In this document: positions 7,387 through 16,109 of the stretch, one piece after another
Layout: every line of letters starts with the position of its first letter
Numbering within the stretch: position 1 is the first letter of the stretch
Assembly (NCBI RefSeq): GCF_001905905.1
Contig: NZ_LIVT01000003.1
Span: 1,193,001-1,257,000 of the forward strand
Reading direction: 5' to 3'
Length of the DNA stretch: 64,000 bases
Origin: Streptomyces sp. CB02366
GTDB taxonomy: Bacteria > Actinomycetota > Actinomycetes > Streptomycetales > Streptomycetaceae
Notes under the pieces: model-generated
Told to the model about the DNA's origin: nothing
The model's input: only the letters and a program-made list of their open reading frames with translations
The model's database searches: none
Program-made: the position numbers and the translations under genes

Positions 7387-8106
7387 TCACTCCGCCCGGG
7401 TGTAGACCAGGCTCTCGTCCGTCCCGGTGGTGGACCGCCGCAGGGTGCCGTCCGGGAGCAGGGTCAGTTCGGTGGGCCTGCCCGGCGTGCAGGAGGCGGC
7501 CGGGCTTCCGGAGGACACCGTGGAGGGCCCGAGCCGGACCGGTCCGGCCTCGGCGGGGCGCCCGGCGAGCGGGGCTGTGAACTCGCAGTGGTACGTGCCC
7601 CCGGTCGCGAGCGGCCCCTCGGCGGTGAGGGTGAGGACCTGATCGCCGACCTTGCCCTGACGGATGGTCAGCAGACGTGTGGACGGCCTCTGTTCGCCCG
7701 GTATGGAGCCGGACCAGGTCCCCAGGAAGTCCTCCGGGACGGTGTCCGCCTCGCCCGGCCGCCCGTCCTCGACGGTGGCGGACCCGGACGGGCCGGGGGA
7801 CACGGTCTTCCCCTGCGTGCCGTCCTTCATGAACGCGTACACCGATCCGCCCGACCCCAGGGCCACGACCACGGCGACGGCGATGAGCGCGACGGTGGCT
7901 CCGAGAGGACGGCCATCCCGTCGGGGCGGCGGAGGCGGGGGCGCGAAGAGGGCCTGAGCGGGGGGCTGTTCGGCGGTGCTGCCGGGGGCCGCGGTTCGGT
8001 GCTCGGGGCCCGCCGCACCCGCCGGGGTCTCCGCGTGGCGGCCGAGACGGCCGAGGGGCAGGTACGCACCGACGCGGTGCGGGTCGTCGGAGCCGAGCTG
8101 GTCCAT
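7387..8106 (-). CDS. Membrane protein with Ser/Thr-kinase-like N-terminus but no kinase domain
   Basis: About 239 residues. The start MDQLGSDDPHRVGAYLPLGRLG copies the N-terminus of Streptomyces Pkn-type kinases, where a glycine-rich ATP loop would follow. Instead comes about 45 residues of Ala/Pro-rich linker, one membrane segment (ATVALIAVAVVVALGSGG, about residues 69-90) and an extracytoplasmic domain with FLGTWSGSI and a cysteine pair (YHCEF, ASCTPG). The ATG at 8106 follows GGGAGGGAC. It looks like a kinase gene whose catalytic part was deleted, leaving the sensor or lipid-binding-like exterior. Function unknown. Confidence 0.65.
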   Translation of the reverse strand: MDQLGSDDPHRVGAYLPLGRLGRHAETPAGAAGPEHRTAAPGSTAEQPPAQALFAPPPPPPRRDGRPLGATVALIAVAVVVALGSGGSVYAFMKDGTQGKTVSPGPSGSATVEDGRPGEADTVPEDFLGTWSGSIPGEQRPSTRLLTIRQGKVGDQVLTLTAEGPLATGGTYHCEFTAPLAGRPAEAGPVRLGPSTVSSGSPAASCTPGRPTELTLLPDGTLRRSTTGTDESLVYTRAE

Positions 8107-8180
8107 GGTGCGCGTCCCTCCCCTGCGGCCCGCACGAGGACGGCCCCGCCGGGCAGGGGCGGCGGGGCCACGGTCCTTCT

Positions 8181-8702
8181 CTACGACACGTCTTCCCGCG
8201 ATCCGGTTCCGCCGCCCGCGTCCGGGCCGTCCGGAGTGGTGAGGCGGTCCACCGCTTCCGAAAGCCGCTCCAGCACCCGCACCGTGTCCGCCGCCTCCTC
8301 CGCCCCCAGCTCCGCCACCAGCCGCGCGGCGAACTCGGCGTGGGACGGTTCGATCAGGGCCACCGCCTCGCGTCCCGCCGCCGTGGGCCGCAGCAGCTTC
8401 GCCCGGCGGTGGGCCGGGTTCGGGACGTACTCCGCGAGCCCCCGCCCGACCAGCAGGTCCGCGATCCGCTGCACGCTCTGCCGGGTGATCCCCATCGAGC
8501 GGGCGATCCCCGCCACCGGCAGCGGCTCCCGCAGCACCGCCCCCAGCACCTGCCACCACGCCGCGGTGAGGCCGCCCGGCCGTGCCAGCCCGTCGGCCAC
8601 CGAGAGGAACTGTCCGTTCAGCCGGAACACCGTGAGCGCCGTCCGGCTCAACAGGTCCTGCTGGAGCCGGACGTCCTCCCCGTCCGCACGGTCCTCACGC
8701 AC
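8181..8702 (-). CDS. MarR-family regulator of the DJ-1/PfpI operon
   Basis: A 173-residue MarR protein: LTAAWWQVLGAVL, a recognition helix in ARSMGITRQSVQRIADLLV and a wing in NPAHRRAKLLRPTAAG. The GTG at 8702 overlaps the end of the upstream DJ-1/PfpI gene by eight bases (GTGCGTGA), so the two are translationally coupled. It probably represses its own operon through the near-palindrome at 9367-9381. Ligand unknown. Confidence 0.85.
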   Translation of the reverse strand: MREDRADGEDVRLQQDLLSRTALTVFRLNGQFLSVADGLARPGGLTAAWWQVLGAVLREPLPVAGIARSMGITRQSVQRIADLLVGRGLAEYVPNPAHRRAKLLRPTAAGREAVALIEPSHAEFAARLVAELGAEEAADTVRVLERLSEAVDRLTTPDGPDAGGGTGSREDVS

Positions 8703-9333
8703 TTTCCAGCACCTCGTACGCGCTCGCGTCCGAGTCGTGGAACAGCCGGTACCACGCGTCCAGCTTCTCCGGGCCGTACACCCCGAGCAGCGCGAAGACC
8801 TCCCGCGCGAGCGCGACCGGTTCCGTCGGCCCGGCCGTGACCAGCCGGCCGCCCGTGCCCGCCCCCGCGTCCGTGACGGCGTCCACGTCCACGTACCGCT
8901 CGCCGCCCGCGTATCCCGTCGCGGCGAGGTAGAAGGAGACCGCGCTCGTGTGCGTCCGGTCGTCCAGCAGCCCTTCCCGCGCCAGCCCGGCCGTCGCCCC
9001 GCAGATCGCCGCGACCGGCGTCCCCACGTCCAGGAAGGCGCGGGCCGTCCGGGCGAACGGGGCCAGCGTGTCGCCCGTGTCCCACCCGGTCGCCCCGGTC
9101 AGGATCAGCAACGCGCTGTCCTGCGGCCGGAGTTCGTCCAGCGTCAGGTCGGGCTGGACGCGCAGGCCGCCCATGGTCGTCACGGGCTCCGGGGTGAGTC
9201 CCACGGTCCGCACGGTGTAGCCGTTCTGCGCGAGGTGGGCGGTCGTGTACCCGGTCTCCCAGTCGGCGAAGGCGTCGTAGACGGCGAGGTGCACGGTCCT
9301 GTCGCCGGTGCTGCCGTTGCTGATGACGGCCAT
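8695..9333 (-). CDS. DJ-1/PfpI-family protein (class I glutamine amidotransferase-like)
   Basis: About 212 residues with the DJ-1/PfpI fold: VHLAVYDAFADWETGY at the start, the acidic LILTGATGWD strand, and the nucleophile elbow VAAICGATAGLA with its cysteine. Members act as glyoxalases, deglycases, chaperones or isonitrile hydratases. The ATG at 9333 follows GGGAG; an upstream ATG at 9369 lies in the promoter palindrome. It is the first gene of a two-gene operon with a MarR regulator, an arrangement common for stress-induced DJ-1 proteins. Confidence 0.8.
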   Translation of the reverse strand: MAVISNGSTGDRTVHLAVYDAFADWETGYTTAHLAQNGYTVRTVGLTPEPVTTMGGLRVQPDLTLDELRPQDSALLILTGATGWDTGDTLAPFARTARAFLDVGTPVAAICGATAGLAREGLLDDRTHTSAVSFYLAATGYAGGERYVDVDAVTDAGAGTGGRLVTAGPTEPVALAREVFALLGVYGPEKLDAWYRLFHDSDASAYEVLESA

Positions 9334-9366
9334 GAGGACTCCCTCGGTTGGATGACAAAAGACTGT

Positions 9367-9388
9367 CATGTTGCCAGCATGCTGTCAA
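9367..9388 (-). promoter_or_regulatory. Promoter/operator of the DJ-1-MarR operon
   Basis: A minus-strand TTGACA (9388-9383) is followed by the imperfect palindrome CATGTTGCCAGCATG at 9367-9381 (12 of 15 positions symmetric). This is the expected site for the MarR protein encoded by the operon. Confidence 0.5.
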
Positions 9389-9489
9389 TCCATCGTCCGG
9401 CCAGGACCCGACACCCTGCCGATCCATCCGCCCCAGGCCGTACAAGGTGGCCATGGAGGACGGCCCCGAACCCCGCCTACGCTCGCCGC

Positions 9490-10917
9490 ATGACCCCTCA
9501 TGCCCCTCATGCCCCGTACGCCGACCCCGCGGCCGGTGCGGCCGTGAAGGCCGCGGACCGCGCGCACGTGTTCCACTCCTGGTCCGCCCAGGGCCTCATC
9601 GACCCGCTCGCCGTCGCCGGCGCCGAGGGGTCCTACTTCTGGGACTACGACGGCAACCGCTACCTGGACTTCACCAGCGGGCTCGTCTACACCAACATCG
9701 GCTACCAGCACCCCACCGTGATCGCCGCGATCCAGGAGCAGGCGGGCAAGCTCGCCACCTTCGCGCCCGCGTTCGCGGTCGAGGCGCGCTCCGAGGCCGC
9801 TCGCCTCATCGCCGAACGCACTCCGGGCGACCTGGACAAGATCTTCTTCACCAACGGCGGGGCCGAGGCCGTCGAGAACGCCGTCCGCATGGCCCGGCTG
9901 CACACCGGGCGGACCAAGGTGCTCTCCGCCTACCGCTCGTACCACGGCGGGACCTCCACCGCGATCAACCTCACCGGCGACCCGCGCCGCTGGCCCTCCG
10001 ACACCGGCTCGGCGGGCGTCGTCCGCTTCTGGGCCCCGTTCCTCTACCGCTCGCCGTTCCACGCCGCGGACGAGGCCGAGGAGTGCGCCCGCGCCCTCCA
10101 GCACCTGGAGGACACCCTCGCCTTCGAGGGCCCGGCCACCATCGCCGCGATCGTCCTGGAGACCATCCCGGGCACCGCCGGCATCATGACCCCGCCGCCC
10201 GGCTACCTGGCGGGCGTGCGCGAGATCTGCGACCGGTACGGGATCGTCTTCGTGCTCGACGAGGTGATGGCCGGATTCGGCCGCACGGGCGCCTGGTTCG
10301 CCGCCGACCACTTCGACGTCGTGCCGGACCTGCTGACCTTCGCGAAGGGCGTCAACTCCGGTTACGTACCGCTCGGCGGCGTCGCCATCAGCGCCGAGAT
10401 CGCGGCGACCTTCGAGACCCGCCCCTACCCCGGCGGCCTCACCTACTCCGGCCACCCGCTGGCCTGCGCCGCCGCCGTCGCCACCATCGGCGTGATGGAG
10501 GACGAGAAGGTCGTCGAGCACGCGGCCCGCATCGGCGAGACCGTCCTCGGCCCCGGCCTCCGCGCACTCGCCGAACGCCACCCCTCGGTGGGCGAGGTGC
10601 GCGGCCTCGGCGCGTTCTGGGCGCTGGACCTGGTCCGTGACCGGGAGACCCGCGAACCGCTCGTCCCGTACAACGCCACGGGCGAGGCGAACGCCCCGAT
10701 GGCGGCGTTCGGCGCGGCGGCGAAGAAGGAGGGGCTGTGGCCGTTCATCAACATGAACCGGACCCACGCCGTCCCCGCCTGCAACGTCTCCGAGGCCGAG
10801 GCCCGGGAAGGGCTCGCGGCCCTGGACGCCGCCCTCTCCGTCGCGGACACGTACACGGTGGAGGGCGCGAAGGGCGCGAAGGGCGCGAAGGGCGCGAAGG
10901 GCGCGAAGGGCGCGTAG
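9490..10917 (+). CDS. Class III PLP-dependent aminotransferase with Gly-Ala-Lys repeat tail
   Basis: About 475 residues of the class III (omega) aminotransferase family: a FWDYDGNRYLDF N-terminal motif, NGGAEAVENAVRMAR for phosphate binding, FVLDEVMAGFGRTG for the cofactor aspartate and LLTFAKGVNSGYVPLGG with the Schiff-base lysine. It moves an amino group between an amine or amino acid and an oxo-acid; the substrate cannot be read. The ATG at 9490 has no ribosome site but lies 6 bases after a TACGCT -10 box, so a leaderless transcript is likely. The C-terminus ends in five GAK repeats plus GA, coded by a 9-base tandem repeat. Confidence 0.85.
   Translation: MTPHAPHAPYADPAAGAAVKAADRAHVFHSWSAQGLIDPLAVAGAEGSYFWDYDGNRYLDFTSGLVYTNIGYQHPTVIAAIQEQAGKLATFAPAFAVEARSEAARLIAERTPGDLDKIFFTNGGAEAVENAVRMARLHTGRTKVLSAYRSYHGGTSTAINLTGDPRRWPSDTGSAGVVRFWAPFLYRSPFHAADEAEECARALQHLEDTLAFEGPATIAAIVLETIPGTAGIMTPPPGYLAGVREICDRYGIVFVLDEVMAGFGRTGAWFAADHFDVVPDLLTFAKGVNSGYVPLGGVAISAEIAATFETRPYPGGLTYSGHPLACAAAVATIGVMEDEKVVEHAARIGETVLGPGLRALAERHPSVGEVRGLGAFWALDLVRDRETREPLVPYNATGEANAPMAAFGAAAKKEGLWPFINMNRTHAVPACNVSEAEAREGLAALDAALSVADTYTVEGAKGAKGAKGAKGAKGA
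10864..10917 (+). repeat. 9-bp tandem repeat coding the aminotransferase tail
   Basis: GGCGCGAAG is repeated five times, then GGCGCGTAG supplies the stop codon. Copy-number change in 9-base steps would lengthen or shorten the tail without shifting the frame. Confidence 0.9.
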
Positions 10918-11115
10918 GGCGCGGAAGGGGGCCGGGGCGGGTGCGGGGCGGAGCCCGGAACGGACTGGAGGCCGCCCCCTCGGCCGTACCCGCCCGCCCG
11001 GCCGCCCCTCGGCCGGGGCCCCGTCCTCGGCCGAACCCGCCCGCGCCTCTCGGCCGAACCCGCCCCTCGGCCGGGCCCGCCCGCCCTGCTCCCGGCGGCC
11101 GGGCCCTCCTCCCCG

Positions 11116-11155
11116 GCTGTCCGGCCGTCCGGCTGTCCGGCCGTCCGGCCGTCCG
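11116..11155. repeat. 8-bp tandem repeat in the 420-bp gap before the GntR gene
   Basis: Five units of GC(C/T)GTCCG. The rest of the gap from 10918 to 11337 is GC-rich low-complexity sequence without a recognisable gene. An AGGGG site 7 bases before the GntR start is the only clear signal in it. Confidence 0.7.
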
Positions 11156-11337
11156 GTTCGCCGGGCGCGTTCCCGGTCCGCACTCCGGGTAACCGCCCGT
11201 GTACGTAGCCGCGCGGCCCCCACCCTGCCCGGAATCGGGCATGCCGGGGCTCTGGCTTAAGGTGACCCGAGCCGGAAGTGCCCCCCGCCGGAAACGGCCG
11301 GTGAACGGGGCGGCCGGGGGCGGACAGGGGCGTACGG

Positions 11338-12060
11338 ATGGGGGCCGGGATGAGGCCGGGTGGAGGCGTGACGCGCAACACCCTGCGCCGGCAGATCGCC
11401 GACGCGCTGCGGGACGAGGTGGTCGCGGGACGGCTGCCGCCGGGCCGGGAATTCACCGTGAAGCAGATCGCCGAGCAGTACGGGGTCTCCGCGACCCCCG
11501 TCCGCGAGGCGCTCTTCGACCTCTCCGCGCAGGGGCTCCTCGTCTCCGACCAGCACCGGGGCTTCCAGGTGCGCGAGTTCACCGTGGCCGACTACCGGGC
11601 GATGGCCGAGGCCCGCGCGCTCGTCGTCGACGGCCTCTTCCGCGACCCCGCCGGGCAGGTCGCCGTCCGGCCCGAGGCGCTCGCCCCGATCCGCCGCCGG
11701 GCCGCGGAGGCGGTCCGCGCCGCGAAGGGCGGCGACCTCGATGTGCTGATCGGCTACGACCTGAGGTTCTGGCGGGAGTTGGGGCAGTTCGTCCGCAACC
11801 CGCACATCGCCGACTTCCTCACCCGGCTCCGCGTCCAGGCATGGGTGTTCGCCGTGCACCGGCTGCGCCGTGACGGTATGGACGAGGACGTGCTGTGGTT
11901 CGGCCACGAGGAACTGGTCGAGGCCATCGGCCGCGGCGATCGCGACGGGGTCCGGGCCGCGATGCAGGCGTACTACGGCCACGCGCTGGCCTGGGCGGAG
12001 CGCCTGGAAGCACGGGAGGCCCGCGAAACCGGGCCGGAGCCGCCGGGAAGCGGTGCGTGA
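11338..12060 (+). CDS. GntR-family transcriptional regulator with FCD ligand domain
   Basis: About 240 residues. The N-terminal winged helix (LRRQIADALRDEVVAGRLPPG, then VKQIAEQYGVSATPVREAL) is the GntR signature, and the helical C-terminal half (YRAMAEARALVVDGL and the NPHIADFLTRL helix) fits the FCD/FadR effector domain. The ATG at 11338 follows AGGGG at 7 bases; an in-frame ATG at 11350 is possible. Targets are unknown; the upstream aminotransferase reads the same way but is 420 bases distant. Confidence 0.8.
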   Translation: MGAGMRPGGGVTRNTLRRQIADALRDEVVAGRLPPGREFTVKQIAEQYGVSATPVREALFDLSAQGLLVSDQHRGFQVREFTVADYRAMAEARALVVDGLFRDPAGQVAVRPEALAPIRRRAAEAVRAAKGGDLDVLIGYDLRFWRELGQFVRNPHIADFLTRLRVQAWVFAVHRLRRDGMDEDVLWFGHEELVEAIGRGDRDGVRAAMQAYYGHALAWAERLEAREARETGPEPPGSGA

Positions 12061-12193
12061 TGCCGGGGGCGCCGGAGCCGCCGGGGCGCGGTGCGTGGTG
12101 CGTGAGCTCGCGGACGCCGGGGCACTGTGCGTGAGGTTCGCCCCGCATTAGGCTGTTCCGACGATCGCCGAATCCGTGGGAGAGCGAGACTTC

Positions 12194-12844
12194 GTGGCCT
12201 GTGACCTGTGGCTGGTCCCCCTCGTCGACGTGCTGTGCCACAGCGCCGACAATCCGTTCGCCGAAGAGATCGCCCTCTACGACAAGGCGCTGAACGACGC
12301 CGGGCTGCCGCCCGTCCCCGTCTACGCCTACATGCCGGGCCTCAACGGGGACGTCGCCCCCGTGGCGGGTTTCGACTACGACGCGCTGCACTTCCTGCGC
12401 CGCGCCTACCTGCTCCACCTGAGCGGCCTCGCGGTCACCCCCGTCGACGGTCTGGACGGCGAGTACGAGCGGCTGCTGGAGATGTTCGAGCAGGGCGCGC
12501 AGCAGTCGCACCTGGTCTGGCACTACGACCACGCCGGGGCGTACGTGCCGGTGGACTTCCCGGTCCCGCTCTCCGACGACGCACTCCTGGCGGGCGGCGG
12601 GCCGCTGGGCTCCGCGCACGGGCTGCTGCGGGAGCTGGAGTTCGTCGCCCCGGCCATCGGCATCGACCCGGCCAACCCCCCGGCCGCCCCGCAGCCCCCC
12701 TCCGGGCCCACCGCCCTGGAGGAACCGGCGGCCCCGATCCCCTACGACGACAGCCCGTTCGCCCGCGAACGCCACGTCTGGCTCGGCCTCCACGCGGCGG
12801 CGACCCGCAGCCTGGCGCAGGGCTCGATGATCGTCTTCAGCTGA
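12194..12844 (+). CDS. Conserved Streptomyces protein of unknown function
   Basis: About 216 residues, acidic, no membrane segment. It starts VACDLWLVPLVDVLCHSADN and has aromatic blocks such as QQSHLVWHYDHAGAYVPVDF. The GTG at 12194 lies 9 bases after GGGAGAG; an in-frame GTG at 12176 is less well placed. Codon use is fully typical of the genome. I recognise it only as a lineage-conserved hypothetical protein. It ends about 110 bases before the convergent SLATT gene. Confidence 0.7.
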   Translation: MACDLWLVPLVDVLCHSADNPFAEEIALYDKALNDAGLPPVPVYAYMPGLNGDVAPVAGFDYDALHFLRRAYLLHLSGLAVTPVDGLDGEYERLLEMFEQGAQQSHLVWHYDHAGAYVPVDFPVPLSDDALLAGGGPLGSAHGLLRELEFVAPAIGIDPANPPAAPQPPSGPTALEEPAAPIPYDDSPFARERHVWLGLHAAATRSLAQGSMIVFS

Positions 12845-12953
12845 GGTCCCGCGGCCCGGGGCGCCGAGCCGCGCCCCCTCCGGCGGGGGCGGGCGCGGTC
12901 CCACCGGGCGGCGCCCCGGAGCACCCCCTCCCGGAGCCCCGCCCCGGCGGCCC

Positions 12954-13784
12954 TCAGCGGGGCGACTCCGGCGGCCGCTGCCGCGGCATGTTCGGCCGTG
13001 CCGCCACCGACGGCATCGAGAAGCGCCCCGGCGCCGCCCCCTGCTCCCCCCGGCCTCCGGTGCTCCCCGAGGCCAGGGCCTGCATGCCCATCGGCGCGGG
13101 CCCGGCCCGGAACTCCACCATCCAGTCCGCCGTCTCCGACCGCACCAGGTCGGTCACGTCCTCGGAGAACCTCCGCAGCACCCCCAGGCACCGCTCGGTC
13201 GCCTCGCTGGCCGTCCCCTCGGTCGGCCCGAGCACCTCCCGTACGCACTCCGAAGCCCAGTCGAACTGGAGCACCTGGAGCCGCCGCTGCACTGCCTGGG
13301 CCGTGGCGAGGTTCCTTATCCACCCGGAGGTGAGACCGAAGTACCGGTCGCAGGCCATGCAGGCGGCCCCCAGCAGCAGCGACAGGTAGCCCCAGCCCGC
13401 CGAACCGCTCAGCGTCCCGGTCAGGTCGAGCAGCGGCAGCGCGGCCCCGGCGACCACCCCGGCGGCCGTGCCCGTCCGCAGGCCCCGGGCGGCCCGCCGC
13501 TTCCAGACGCGGTCCTTCAGATACCAGTCGGCGGTGTCCAGCGCGCCGGCCTCGACCCAGCGGTAGAGCTCGTCGAGCCGCTCGGCCGGCTCCCCCCAGT
13601 CACCGAGGGGGAACGGCCGCCCGGTCAGGTCCCGCCCCCCGGCGCGGCCGCCGGTGCGGCCATCCTCGTGCTCCCGGGCCGGGGGGCCGGAAGCGGCCAC
13701 GGAACGCGCAACTCCGTTTTCACCGGATCCCGCGTCGGACTCCTTGCGGGGCGGCCCCTCGGGCTGCTGATCCGGCTGACTCAC
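12954..13784 (-). CDS. SLATT-domain two-transmembrane protein
   Basis: About 276 residues. After a disordered N-terminus, residues about 70-200 match the SLATT pattern: WVEAGALDTADWYLKDRVWKR, two membrane segments (TGTAAGVVAGAALPLLDL and YLSLLLGAACMACDRYFGL) and a cytoplasmic helix with QAVQRRLQVLQFDW. SLATT proteins are predicted pore-forming effectors, often tied to nucleotide-sensing conflict systems, but many actinobacterial copies stand alone. The GTG at 13784 follows AGGAG. No cyclase or SLOG partner is nearby; the neighbours are ebfC and recR. Confidence 0.7.
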   Translation of the reverse strand: MSQPDQQPEGPPRKESDAGSGENGVARSVAASGPPAREHEDGRTGGRAGGRDLTGRPFPLGDWGEPAERLDELYRWVEAGALDTADWYLKDRVWKRRAARGLRTGTAAGVVAGAALPLLDLTGTLSGSAGWGYLSLLLGAACMACDRYFGLTSGWIRNLATAQAVQRRLQVLQFDWASECVREVLGPTEGTASEATERCLGVLRRFSEDVTDLVRSETADWMVEFRAGPAPMGMQALASGSTGGRGEQGAAPGRFSMPSVAARPNMPRQRPPESPR

Positions 13785-13840
13785 CGGGGCACTCCTCTGC
13801 ACTCTGACGGACGGACGGACGCGTGGGGCTTCCCGGCGCC

Positions 13841-13923
13841 GGAAACCGGACCCGGAACCGGACCTGGAACCGGACCCGAAACCGGACCTGGAACCGGGCC
13901 CGGCCGGTCCCGGAACCGGACCC
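13841..13923. repeat. Degenerate 12-bp repeat upstream of the SLATT gene
   Basis: About six imperfect copies of GGAACCGGACCY lie in the 450-bp divergent gap between the SLATT gene and ebfC. The rest of the gap shows no gene; the ebfC promoter should lie in its right half. Confidence 0.7.
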
Positions 13924-14238
13924 GGCCGGGCCCGGAGGGGGGCGGAGCGGTCCGCGTGACCGAGAACTTCTGAAACCTGTGAGGGGTAACACTGCGTCAC
14001 CGCACAGCCACGCTCGCGTGTCGATGTGTATGCCCTTCCTACCGCCGAATGGTGGTCCGTGGGGTCGAAATCGCTGGATTACCGCCTGTGTGGGGTCGCT
14101 GGTCAGGTATAGGAGCGCTCACGCGGGTCCGCGAATCTCACCCGAAAGAGTTGGTCCCCGGCGGGTGGAGCGCGGTGCCCGGGGAGCACGTAGGCTCGGC
14201 TTACCGAAACATTCGTCGTCGAAATGCCAGGAGTGACC

Positions 14239-14583
14239 GTGATTCCCGGTGGTGGCCAGCCCAACATGCAGCAGCTGCTCCAGCAGGCCCAGAAGATGCA
14301 GCAGGATCTCGCCGCGGCCCAGGAGGAGCTGGCCGGGACCGAGGTCGACGGACAGGCGGGCGGCGGTCTCGTGCGGGCCACCGTGACCGGCTCCGGCGAG
14401 CTCCGTTCCCTGGTGATCGACCCGAAGGCGGTGGACCCGGAGGACACCGAGACGCTCGCCGACCTCGTCGTCGCGGCCGTCCAGGCGGCCAACGAGAACG
14501 CGCAGGCGCTCCAGCAGGAGAAGCTCGGACCGCTGACGCAGGGCCTGGGCGGCGGGGGCGGCATCCCGGGTCTGCCGTTCTGA
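14239..14583 (+). CDS. ebfC: YbaB/EbfC-family nucleoid-associated protein
   Basis: A 114-residue protein with the EbfC layout: [22 protein letters not shown] helix, then [21 protein letters not shown] strands, then a helix with [19 protein letters not shown] and a Gly-rich tail. It binds DNA as a dimer and is usually next to recR, as here. The GTG at 14239 lies 5 bases after AGGAG; an ATG at 14224 has no ribosome site. Confidence 0.9.
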   Translation: MIPGGGQPNMQQLLQQAQKMQQDLAAAQEELAGTEVDGQAGGGLVRATVTGSGELRSLVIDPKAVDPEDTETLADLVVAAVQAANENAQALQQEKLGPLTQGLGGGGGIPGLPF

Positions 14584-14674
14584 CCCCACCGGATCCGGGC
14601 GGCCCCGCCGGGGCCTACTGGTACCGACCCGTACCCACTACGGTACGGAGCAGGAAGCGAAGAGAGGCGTTCCG

Positions 14675-15274
14675 TTGTACGAAGGCGTGGTTCAGGAGCT
14701 CATCGACGAACTGGGCAGGCTGCCCGGCGTCGGCCCCAAGAGCGCGCAGCGGATCGCCTTCCACATCCTCCAGGCCGAGCCCACGGACGTGCGCCGCCTC
14801 GCGCACGCCCTGCTGGAGGTCAAGGACAAGGTCCGGTTCTGCACCGTGTGCGGCAACGTGGCGCAGCAGGAGCAGTGCGGGATCTGCCGGGACGCGCGCC
14901 GCGACCAGACCGTCATCTGCGTGGTCGAGGAGCCCAAGGACGTCGTGGCGATCGAGCGGACGCGGGAGTTCCGCGGCCGCTATCACGTCCTGGGCGGGGC
15001 GATCAGCCCCATCGAGGGCGTCGGCCCGGACGACCTGCGTATCCGCGAGCTGCTGGCGCGGCTCGCGGACGGCTCTATCACGGAGCTGATCCTCGCCACC
15101 GACCCCAACCTGGAGGGCGAGGCCACCGCGACGTACCTGGCGCGGATGGTCAAGCCGATGGGGCTGAGGGTGACCCGGCTGGCCAGCGGCCTGCCGGTCG
15201 GCGGCGATCTGGAGTACGCCGACGAGGTCACCCTGGGGCGGGCTTTCGAGGGGAGGCGGCTGCTGGATGTCTGA
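14675..15274 (+). CDS. recR: Recombination mediator protein RecR
   Basis: A 199-residue RecR: helix-hairpin-helix [20 protein letters not shown] at residues 13-32, a four-cysteine zinc finger (CTVCGN and CGICRD) and the Toprim segment [10 protein letters not shown] with [12 protein letters not shown]. RecR works with RecF and RecO to load RecA on gapped DNA. The TTG start at 14675 follows AGAGAGG. Its stop overlaps, by ATGTCTGA, a short open frame that leads to the DUF5063 gene. Confidence 0.95.
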   Translation: MYEGVVQELIDELGRLPGVGPKSAQRIAFHILQAEPTDVRRLAHALLEVKDKVRFCTVCGNVAQQEQCGICRDARRDQTVICVVEEPKDVVAIERTREFRGRYHVLGGAISPIEGVGPDDLRIRELLARLADGSITELILATDPNLEGEATATYLARMVKPMGLRVTRLASGLPVGGDLEYADEVTLGRAFEGRRLLDV

Positions 15275-15416
15275 CGCCTCTGCCCCGCACGCGCGGCCCC
15301 CGCACGCGTGGCCGTCCTCTCCGCCGTCCGTCCCGGCACTCGGTTCGCCGTCCCCTTCATCGTCGTTCCCTTCACCGTCTGTGACCGCGCCCACGGGAGG
15401 TCCCCTCGATGTCTGA
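15267..15416 (+). CDS. Possible 49-residue relay peptide between recR and the DUF5063 gene
   Basis: A Ser/Pro-rich frame that starts in the ATGTCTGA overlap with recR and ends in an identical ATGTCTGA overlap with the next gene. Ribosome sites GGGGAGG (before 15267) and GGGAGG (before 15409) precede each start. It has no recognisable domain. I infer a translational relay; it may be a chance frame created by duplication of the junction. Confidence 0.35.
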   Translation: MSDASAPHARPPHAWPSSPPSVPALGSPSPSSSFPSPSVTAPTGGPLDV

Positions 15417-16068
15417 CGCCACGCTGAACTCCGTCACGCAGGACCCGGGCGACTTCGCCGTCCAGATCGCGGACCAGATCAAGACGTTCATCGTCGCGGT
15501 CACGGAGGTGTCCAAGGTCGAGGAGCCGGAGGAGGCCGTCCCGGTCCTGCTGCTCCAGGTCTCGCAGCTCCTGCTCGCGGGCGGCCGTCTCGGCGCGTAC
15601 GAGGACGTCCTGCCCGACGAGCGTTACGAGCCGGATCTCGGGGCGGAGCCGGAGGCGGACGGCCTGCGCGAGCGGTTCGCGGCGCTGCTGGAGCCGATCG
15701 ACGTCTACTCCGAGGTCTTCGACCCGTACGAGCCCCGCAAGGCGCCGGTCCCGCACCGGATCTCCGACGACCTGGCCGACCTGGTCACCGACCTCGGCCA
15801 CGGACTCGCGCACTACGAGGCCGGCCGCACCGCCGAGGCGCTGTGGTGGTGGCAGTTCTCGTACTTCTCCAACTGGGGCTCCACCGCCTCCGCCGCCCTT
15901 CGCGCCCTCCAGTCCCTGGTCGCCCACATCCGCCTCGGCCAGCCCCTGGCGGAACTGGACGGCCTGGACACCGACCAGGACCCGGGCGACGACGACCTCG
16001 CGGAGGAGGCGGGCCGCGTGATGCTCCAGGAGATCGCGGGCCCCCTGGGGCTGCGGCCGGTGAAGTAG
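15409..16068 (+). CDS. DUF5063-family protein
   Basis: A 219-residue acidic helical protein with no membrane segment, matching DUF5063 as I know it: DFAVQIADQIKTFIVAVTEV, LLLQVSQLLLAGGRLGAYEDVLPDE, DLADLVTDLGHGLAHYEAG and ALWWWQFSYFSNWGSTASAALRAL. It commonly follows ebfC-recR in streptomycetes, suggesting a link to that pathway, but no biochemical role is known to me. ATG preceded by GGGAGG. Confidence 0.8.
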   Translation: MSDATLNSVTQDPGDFAVQIADQIKTFIVAVTEVSKVEEPEEAVPVLLLQVSQLLLAGGRLGAYEDVLPDERYEPDLGAEPEADGLRERFAALLEPIDVYSEVFDPYEPRKAPVPHRISDDLADLVTDLGHGLAHYEAGRTAEALWWWQFSYFSNWGSTASAALRALQSLVAHIRLGQPLAELDGLDTDQDPGDDDLAEEAGRVMLQEIAGPLGLRPVK

Positions 16069-16109
16069 GGGGCGCCCCGGCCTCTCCCGGGACGGGCGGG
16101 GGTGGGCGG

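Noticed and set aside
7588..9489. A very long open frame running into the aminotransferase from far upstream.
   Set aside because: The upstream part is antisense to the MarR, DJ-1 and kinase-like genes, has no domain, and the conserved protein starts at 9490.
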